A DNA stretch of 64,000 bases from Halobacterium litoreum (GTDB lineage Archaea > Halobacteriota > Halobacteria > Halobacteriales > Halobacteriaceae). The stretch spans positions 2,356,001 to 2,420,000 of the forward strand of contig NZ_CP089466.1 of NCBI RefSeq assembly GCF_021233415.1, given 5' to 3'. Numbering within the stretch: the stretch's first letter is position 1; each line of letters starts with the position of its first letter. The notes under the pieces were generated by a model. It ran no database searches, was not told the DNA's origin, and saw only the letters and a list, made by a program, of their open reading frames with translations. This document shows positions 59,087 to 64,000 of the stretch, one piece after another. The translations under genes and the position numbers were made by a program.

Positions 59087-59884
59087 ATGACTCTCGATTT
59101 CAGCGCCGAGCGCCCCGTCGTGGGGATGGTTCACCTCGACGCGCTCCCCGGCGCGCCCGGCTTCGACGGCGGCCGCGCGGCGATTCGCGACGCGATGCTC
59201 CGCGACGCACGACGCCTCGAAGCCGGCGGCGTGGACGCCCTGATGCTCGAGAACTTCGGCGACGCGCCGTTCTACGCCGACGACGTGCCCAAACACGTCG
59301 TCGCGTCGATGGCCGCGCTCGCCCGCGACCTCCGACGAGAGACGGACCTCCCAATCGGCGTGAACGTCCTGCGAAACGACGCCGAAGCAGCAATCAGCGT
59401 GGCGGCCGCCGCGGACGCACAGTTCGTGCGCGTGAACGTCCACGCCGCCGCGCGCCTCACCGACCAGGGCGTCGTCACGGGACAGGCCGCCGAGACGGTG
59501 CGCCTCCGCGACCGCCTCGGCGCGGACGTGTCGATTCTCGCCGACGTGGATGTGAAACACTCCGCGCCGCTCGCCGAGCGCCCCCTCACCGAGGAGGTCG
59601 CGGAACTCGTCGAGCGCGGACACGCCGACGGCCTCGTCGCGAGCGGCGCCGGCACCGGTCACGAGACCGACCGCGACCACCTCGAAGCCGTCGTGGCGGC
59701 GCGCGACGAACTCGGCGTGGACGCGCCGGTGTTCGTCGGGAGCGGCGTCACACAGTCGACCGTGGGCGAGACGCTCGCCCTCGCGGACGGCGTCATCGTC
59801 GGGACGGCGCTGAAAGAAGACGGCGAGACGACGGCGCCGGTGGACGAAGCGCGCGTCCGCGACCTCGTCGAGTCGGCGCGCTAA
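59087..59884 (+). CDS. btpA: BtpA/SgcQ-family TIM-barrel protein
   Basis: This 265-residue protein matches the BtpA family (COG0434): ERPVVGMVHLDALPGAPGF near 8, GVDALMLENFGDAPFY near 46, PIGVNVLRNDAEAAISVA near 86, FVRVNVHAAARLTDQG near 110, and VGSGVTQSTVGETLALADGVIVGT near 215. BtpA was named for photosystem I biogenesis in cyanobacteria; archaeal members likely bind a phosphosugar or nucleotide. It is convergent with the PfkB kinase gene, with a 4-bp overlap. Confidence 0.88.
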   Translation: MTLDFSAERPVVGMVHLDALPGAPGFDGGRAAIRDAMLRDARRLEAGGVDALMLENFGDAPFYADDVPKHVVASMAALARDLRRETDLPIGVNVLRNDAEAAISVAAAADAQFVRVNVHAAARLTDQGVVTGQAAETVRLRDRLGADVSILADVDVKHSAPLAERPLTEEVAELVERGHADGLVASGAGTGHETDRDHLEAVVAARDELGVDAPVFVGSGVTQSTVGETLALADGVIVGTALKEDGETTAPVDEARVRDLVESAR

Positions 59885-60789
59885 CCGGACAGGTCGTCCC
59901 GCGTCGCGAGCGCGCCGCGAGCGCCCGCCGCCGTGCAGTTCCGGGCGGCCGCCGCAGTCGCGACGCGTGCGGCCGCTGTCGCTTCTCGGCCGTCGAGCAC
60001 CCACGCGTGAATCAGCGCGGCGGTGAACGCGTCGCCCGCACCCGTGGTGTCCACGGTTTCGACGGATTCGGCGGCGACGTGAGTCACGTCGTCCGTGCCG
60101 ACGTACGCGCCGTCCGCGCCGACCGTCACGGCCACGCGCTCGGCGCCGCGTTCGAGGAGTTCGGTCGCGGCTTCCTCGGGGCCGCAGTCGAGGTAAGAGC
60201 GCGCCGCGACCTCGTTCGTGACGAACAGGTCGGCCGTCTCGGCCGCTCGGTCGATTGTCTCGCGGGTCGCGCCCCGACCGTCGAGTTCCGACAGCGGGCC
60301 GGCGAGGTCGAACGCGAGCGCGGTCGTCTCGCCGGCGGCGCGCATCTCCACGAGGTCGCTGACGGCGCCGTCGGGGGCGTACGCGCTAGTGAAGGCGCAG
60401 TCCGCGTTCCGGACGCGTTCGCGGTCCTCGGCGGTGAGTTCGAGGGCCGGGACGCTGTCGCCGCCCGCGACAATCATCCGGTCGCCCTCGGGGCCGCGCA
60501 GGACGAGTGCGTACGAGGTGTCGTCGTCGCCGCGGCGGACGCCCGACGCGTCGACGCCGTAGTCCGCGAGCGAGTCGAGTACGCGGTCCGCGGCGTCGTC
60601 GCGGCCGACGCGGGAGACGACGCTCGTTTCGTGGTCGAGTGCGGCGAGCGCGCACGCGACGTTCGCCGCGACGCCGCCCGCGCGCTCCTCGTAGTCGCGG
60701 ACGAACGCGCCGCCGTCGGGCTCGGGGAGATTCGACAGCCCGTAGACGCGGTCGAGCACCGCGCTCCCGACGGCGACGACGCGAGCCAT
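59881..60789 (-). CDS. PfkB-family sugar kinase (ribokinase-like)
   Basis: This 302-residue kinase uses the ATG giving MARVVAVGSAVLDRV. It has the two PfkB signatures: GGVAANVACALAAL near 38 and DTTGAGDAFTAALI near 250, whose Asp is the catalytic base. Family members phosphorylate ribose, fructose, adenosine or ribose 1-phosphate. The neighbouring BtpA protein and a divergent NUDIX-eIF2B fusion elsewhere make a nucleoside/pentose salvage role plausible but unproven. It overlaps the DUF5807 gene by 1 bp. Confidence 0.88.
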   Translation of the reverse strand: MARVVAVGSAVLDRVYGLSNLPEPDGGAFVRDYEERAGGVAANVACALAALDHETSVVSRVGRDDAADRVLDSLADYGVDASGVRRGDDDTSYALVLRGPEGDRMIVAGGDSVPALELTAEDRERVRNADCAFTSAYAPDGAVSDLVEMRAAGETTALAFDLAGPLSELDGRGATRETIDRAAETADLFVTNEVAARSYLDCGPEEAATELLERGAERVAVTVGADGAYVGTDDVTHVAAESVETVDTTGAGDAFTAALIHAWVLDGREATAAARVATAAAARNCTAAGARGALATRDDLSG

Positions 60790-61226
60790 TACCGGTCGCC
60801 CGCGACCCACTTGTCGGAGTACGTCTCCCCGCAGGAACAGTAGACGTAGGCGTGAATCACGTCGCCGTCGGCGTACATTCCGCCGACCTCCTCGTTCTGG
60901 GCTTCCGCGAAGGAGAACACGAACTCGGGACTGTGGTCTTCGGGGCCGTCGGCGGCGTGCGGGCAGTCGCCGCCGACGAGGTCGCTGTCGACGTGACCGG
61001 GGTTGTCCATCGCGGCGGAACCGAAGTCCATCGCCGCCATCCCCGTGATTTTCTGGAAGACGCTGCGGCCGCGTTCGCCGTCCACGACGAGGACGACCCC
61101 CTCGCCCACGCGCTCGGCGTCGTCGCGGTCCGCGAGTTCGTCGACGTCGGAGACGTACGACTCCGCGAGGTAGAGCGCGACGTGGTCGGTGCGGTCGCCG
61201 GCGAGGTACGCGTCGTAGTCGCTCAC
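60789..61226 (-). CDS. DUF5807 family protein
   Basis: This 145-residue acidic protein matches haloarchaeal DUF5807 (VALYLAESYVSDVDELADRDD near 16, SVFQKITGMAAMDFGSAAM near 56, and a closing CSCGETYSDKW). The last part resembles a zinc-binding CxC. No function is known. It overlaps the PfkB gene by 1 bp, so the two are probably co-transcribed. Confidence 0.85.
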   Translation of the reverse strand: MSDYDAYLAGDRTDHVALYLAESYVSDVDELADRDDAERVGEGVVLVVDGERGRSVFQKITGMAAMDFGSAAMDNPGHVDSDLVGGDCPHAADGPEDHSPEFVFSFAEAQNEEVGGMYADGDVIHAYVYCSCGETYSDKWVAGDR

Positions 61227-61263
61227 GACAGCGAGTAGGCGGCGGCCGCGAAAAAGCGTGGCG

Positions 61264-61671
61264 TTACTCGTCGTCGCCGTCTTCCTCGTCGCCCTCGCCG
61301 TAGAGCGAGTCGACGGACTCGTCGCCGCGCTCGGCGACGGAGACGTTGAGTTGGACGATTTCGTCGGAGACTTCCTTCCCGCGGACGCTCACGCGCTTGC
61401 GTTCGCCGTCCGTGGAGGGGTTGAAGCCGGGGCCGCCCGAGAGGAGCACGTCGTTGAGCTGGGCGCCGTCGACGTCGCCGCGCATCGGTCGGCCGGCGGC
61501 GTCGCTGCCGCCCGTAATCGTGACCGTGTACCCGTCGAGGCCGACGGCTTCGCCGTCGACTTCGGAACCGATGTCGAGGCCGAGGAATCGGTTCGCGTCC
61601 TGTCCGTCTACCTCACGCTGGTAGGTGCGTCCCGACTCGGGGTCGGCGACGGCGACCTGAAACGTAGCCAT
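61264..61671 (-). CDS. rps6e: Small-subunit ribosomal protein S6e
   Basis: This 135-residue protein uses the ATG giving [18 protein letters not shown]. The S6e core follows: [15 protein letters not shown] near 33, [23 protein letters not shown] near 50, and [23 protein letters not shown] near 80. The acidic tail is a haloarchaeal trait. S6e is an archaeal/eukaryotic ribosomal protein. It is the promoter-proximal gene of the run that continues with DUF5807 and PfkB (about 40 bp apart). Confidence 0.95.
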   Translation of the reverse strand: MATFQVAVADPESGRTYQREVDGQDANRFLGLDIGSEVDGEAVGLDGYTVTITGGSDAAGRPMRGDVDGAQLNDVLLSGGPGFNPSTDGERKRVSVRGKEVSDEIVQLNVSVAERGDESVDSLYGEGDEEDGDDE

Positions 61672-62096
61672 GCGTGAAACCAGTCGGGCGCTATTCAAAA
61701 ACCCGTCGAAGCCGCGCAGTACCGACGCTGACGGCCCTCCCCGCGAATCCGGGCGTCGACAGGGGTGAAGTGGCGAGCAGGCGGCGGGACTGCACGCGGG
61801 GCGCGCGCCGCGCTATCGAGTGGGACGCCCCGCGTCGAAACTCACGTCACGCGCCAGGTTGGTCCCGGCCTCGCACTTGAAGTTACGGCCCGGAACAGCA
61901 GAGGACACAGCCGGTAGCCGCCAGCGTCCGCGAGCGCCGCGAGGCGGCGAAGCCGCCTCGGAATGCGCGAGCGGTTCACAGCGCGCTTCGCGCGCTGGCG
62001 CCGAACCCCACCGGAGGTGGGGTGACGGCGCTTTTTCCCCAAGTTTTTGCCGAGCGGGGTCGCCTTTGGCGACCCGCGCAGGGCAAAAAGTGGGTT
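61672..62096. other. 425-bp intergenic region with stacked hairpins
   Basis: No gene is visible. The right half holds four hairpins: 61940-61960 (9-bp stem, gaa loop), 61979-61997 (8-bp stem), 62005-62023 (8-bp stem, gga loop) and 62044-62089 (outer TTTTTGCC/GGCAAAAA stem enclosing an inner gggtcgcc/ggcgaccc stem). It lies just past the aldehyde dehydrogenase stop on the minus strand and could be a structured 3' end, a terminator cluster or an unannotated RNA. The left 230 bp show nothing I recognise. Confidence 0.5.
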
Positions 62097-63566
62097 TTAG
62101 AACGGGTAGTCTCGCTCCTCTCGCTGGACGCTAATCCACTTCTGCTGGGTGAACTCCTCCATGACGGCTTCGCCGTTGTAGCGGCCCATGCCGGAGTCGC
62201 CGGTGCCGCCGAAGGGCATGTGGGGTTCGTCGTTGATGGGCTGGTCGTTGATGTGAATCATGCCGGTGTCGATGCGGTCGGCGATGTCGCGGGCGCGGCC
62301 GGTGTCGCCGGCGTGGACGCTGCCGGAGAGGCCGTAGTCCGTGTCGTTGGCGAGTTCGACGGCTTCGTCGTCGTCGCTGAACGGGATGACGGGGGCGACG
62401 GGGCCGAAGTGTTCGTTGCACGCGGCGGCCATGTCGTTGGTGGCGTCCGAGAGGACGGTAGGTTCGACGACGAGGCCGTCGTGGCCGCCGCCGGTTTCGA
62501 GGGTGGCGCCGGCGTCGACCGTCTCCTCGACGTAGTCGAGAATCTGGTCGCGCTGGGATTCGTCGATAATCGGGCCGACGACGGTGTCGGGTTCGTGGGC
62601 GCTCCCGGTGGGGAGCGAGGCGGCGCGTTCGGTGAGGCGTTCGACGTACTCGTCGTAGACGTCCTCGTGGACGAGGTGGCGGTTGATGGAGATGCAGATC
62701 TGCCCGGAGTGGAGGAACGAACCGAAGACGCCGCCGTCGATTGCCTTGTCGAGGTCGGCGTCGTCGGTGACGACGTGGACGTTGTTCCCGCCGAGTTCCA
62801 TCGCGGGGAGTGCGAGGTTCTCGGCGGCGGTGGCGGCGACCTGCCGGCCGACGCCCGTCGAGCCGGTGAACGCGACCACGTCGACTTCGTCGTGGCCGGC
62901 GACGGCGTCGCCGATGTCGCTCCCGCGGCCGGTGACGACGTTGAGGACGCCCTCGGGGAGGCCGGCGGCCTCGAACAGTTTCGCGAGGAGGAGGCCGCCC
63001 GTGACGGGGGTGTTGGAGGCGGGCTTGAGGACGACGCTGTTCCCGGTGGCGATGGCGGGCGCGACGGCGCGAATCGAGAGGTTCAGCGGGAAGTTCCACG
63101 GGGAGATGACGCCGACGACGCCCTGCGGTTCGCGCACGACGATGTTCTCCTTGCCCTCGACGGTGGACTCCCGTCGGTCCCCGGACATTCGCGTGGGGAA
63201 GGAGGCGGCTTCGCCGGTGATGCCGACGGAGGTGTAGAACTCCGCGAACCCTTTCGTTCGCGTGGTTCCGGATTCGGCCGCGAGCAGGTCGAGGATGTCG
63301 TCGCGGTGTTCCTTGAGCAGGTCGCGGGCGGTTCGGACGACGCTCGCTCGCTGCTGAGGTGGTGTGTTCGCCCACTCGGTCTGGGCGTCGGCGGCGGCCT
63401 CGTAGGCGGCGTCGACGTCGTCGCTGGTGCCGGCGGGTACCTCGGTGAACTGTTCGCGCGTCGAGGGGTCGTCGACGGCGATGGTGTCGCGGTCGCCGAC
63501 CGGGACGTACTCGCCGTCGATGTACTGGGTCTGCCAGTCCGCGTCGCTGAGGTCGAGGTCGGACAT
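62097..63566 (-). CDS. Aldehyde dehydrogenase (NAD(P)-dependent)
   Basis: This 489-residue enzyme uses the ATG giving MSDLDLSDAD. Conserved motifs: GVISPWNFPLNL near 152, KPASNTPVTGGLL near 178, AFTGSTGVGRQVA near 228, MELGGNN near 255 with the general-base Glu, and C291 in SGQICISINR, the thiohemiacetal cysteine. These oxidise aldehydes to acids; the substrate is not determined. The DUF-like small gene at 63665 is divergent from it. Confidence 0.94.
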   Translation of the reverse strand: MSDLDLSDADWQTQYIDGEYVPVGDRDTIAVDDPSTREQFTEVPAGTSDDVDAAYEAAADAQTEWANTPPQQRASVVRTARDLLKEHRDDILDLLAAESGTTRTKGFAEFYTSVGITGEAASFPTRMSGDRRESTVEGKENIVVREPQGVVGVISPWNFPLNLSIRAVAPAIATGNSVVLKPASNTPVTGGLLLAKLFEAAGLPEGVLNVVTGRGSDIGDAVAGHDEVDVVAFTGSTGVGRQVAATAAENLALPAMELGGNNVHVVTDDADLDKAIDGGVFGSFLHSGQICISINRHLVHEDVYDEYVERLTERAASLPTGSAHEPDTVVGPIIDESQRDQILDYVEETVDAGATLETGGGHDGLVVEPTVLSDATNDMAAACNEHFGPVAPVIPFSDDDEAVELANDTDYGLSGSVHAGDTGRARDIADRIDTGMIHINDQPINDEPHMPFGGTGDSGMGRYNGEAVMEEFTQQKWISVQREERDYPF

Positions 63567-63664
63567 CACGTCGGACTTCGAGGTCCTCCGTGGTAATGTT
63601 ACTCCCATCGGAACGTTCATCCGAGTGTTGAAGCCGCGGGGTCGCGTACTCCACACCGACTGCG

Positions 63665-63943
63665 ATGGACCGCGAAGTGCTGATGTTGCACCTGCGACAG
63701 GCGTTCGGCGGGACGCCCGCGGAGCGACGCACGGTCGCGCGGGCGGCGGGCGACCTCGCGGACGCGGGGAAACTGGGAGCCGACCTCGACGCGGAGTTGA
63801 CCGCGGAGTTCGTCCTCGAACACCTCTCGGACGCCCCGAAGGGGACGCCGGCCGAGCGCTGGAACTGGTGGATGGGCGCGCTGGAAGCGTCCCACGGCGG
63901 CTACCGGCGGTTCCGCGTGACGGCGTGGGAGCGAGAGGAGTAG
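63665..63943 (+). CDS. Small haloarchaeal protein of unknown function
   Basis: A 92-residue helical, acidic protein starting MDREVLMLHLRQAFGG, with a TAEFVLEHLSDAPKGT segment near 46 and a Trp-rich ERWNWWMGALE near 65. I do not recognise a family. It is divergent from the aldehyde dehydrogenase gene. Confidence 0.7.
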   Translation: MDREVLMLHLRQAFGGTPAERRTVARAAGDLADAGKLGADLDAELTAEFVLEHLSDAPKGTPAERWNWWMGALEASHGGYRRFRVTAWEREE

Positions 63944-63990
63944 CGACGCACCGACGCACCCAAGCGGGCGCGCCGACTACCCCGAACCGA

Positions 63991-64000
63991 ATGGACGTGC
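63991..64000 (+). CDS. Possible start of a gene cut off by the window end
   Basis: An ATG at 63991 (MDV...) is preceded at about -30 by acccaag, a weak TATA-like box. Only three codons are visible, so the product is unknown and the call is weak. Confidence 0.25.

Noticed and set aside
61700-61935. Possible SRP (7S) RNA, because of ggcccggaacagcag
   Set aside because: The nearly invariant helix-8 sequence (CGGAAGG...AGCAG) is not matched, and the expected Alu-domain motifs were not found on either strand.

Overview
The window is a GC-rich, gene-dense stretch of a haloarchaeal (Halobacteria) chromosome. The proteins are very acidic. Many starts sit 25-30 bp downstream of a T/A-rich TATA-like box with no leader. 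Archaeal and haloarchaeal markers are present: aIF-1 (SUI1), ribosomal protein S6e, an archaeal RNase P RNA, F420 enzymes (CofE and a Mer-like reductase), a halolysin-type Tat-exported protease, and Tat lipoproteins with acidic Ser/Thr-rich linkers. I cannot name the genus from sequence alone. No insertion sequence, CRISPR array, integrase or replication origin was seen, so this looks like core chromosome with some lineage-specific patches.

Layout. 1-7280: a cut-off DUF389-type gene, a SIMPL protein, the GTPase EngB, a Tat-exported DsbA-like thiol protein with an overlapping Cys-containing membrane protein, a NUDIX-eIF2B fusion, a phosphodiesterase, and the F420 pair cofE-mer. 7348-11550: a tightly packed MoxR / DUF58 / transglutaminase operon. 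11585-14745: aIF-1, rhodanese, NUDIX hydrolase, a DtxR-family regulator, two small paired DUF proteins and a RimI-like acetyltransferase. 14833-20887: aconitase, halolysin, a dCTP deaminase/dUTPase-like enzyme, CorA and a small haloarchaeal protein. 21019-22410: tRNA-Ala(CGC) with partial copies of its own 3' end nearby, a zinc-ribbon protein and tRNA-Arg(CCG). 22461-28531: MATE exporter, 2Fe-2S ferredoxin, DJ-1/PfpI protein, 6-phosphogluconate dehydrogenase and an ABC exporter.

28538-31835: an iron-type ABC importer (ATPase, permease, Tat lipoprotein binding protein). Its promoters carry TTAGG-N4-CCTAA-like dyads typical of DtxR-family iron regulators; a DtxR-family gene lies at 13003. 31885-34659: valS, preceded by what looks like its own promoter and a 10-codon valine-rich reading frame. 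34732-39329: an M29 aminopeptidase, DoxX, the RNase P RNA gene, AMMECR1 and nicotinate phosphoribosyltransferase. 39396-42381: two tandem Hvo_1808-like surface lipoproteins, one with an HExxH zinc motif and one where the first His is Gln. 42516-46705: a four-helix membrane protein, a nicotinamidase-like hydrolase, an M23/LytM-like protein, a lipoate-ligase-like protein and dihydroorotase.

47069-53552: a complete dipeptide/oligopeptide (Dpp/Opp) ABC importer whose two ATPases are fused in one 909-residue chain with a large extra segment in the first ATPase. 53635-61671: small haloarchaeal proteins, three UspA proteins with an acetyltransferase, a Tat lipoprotein, a DHH phosphoesterase, BtpA and PfkB proteins that converge, DUF5807 and S6e. 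62097-63943: a structured 3' region, an aldehyde dehydrogenase and a small hypothetical protein.

The signals that most deserve follow-up are the valine-rich leader upstream of valS, the tRNA-Ala end duplications, the fused DppDF ATPase with its insert, the NUDIX-eIF2B fusion, the active-site-divergent metalloprotease pair, and several unannotated structured intergenic repeats.
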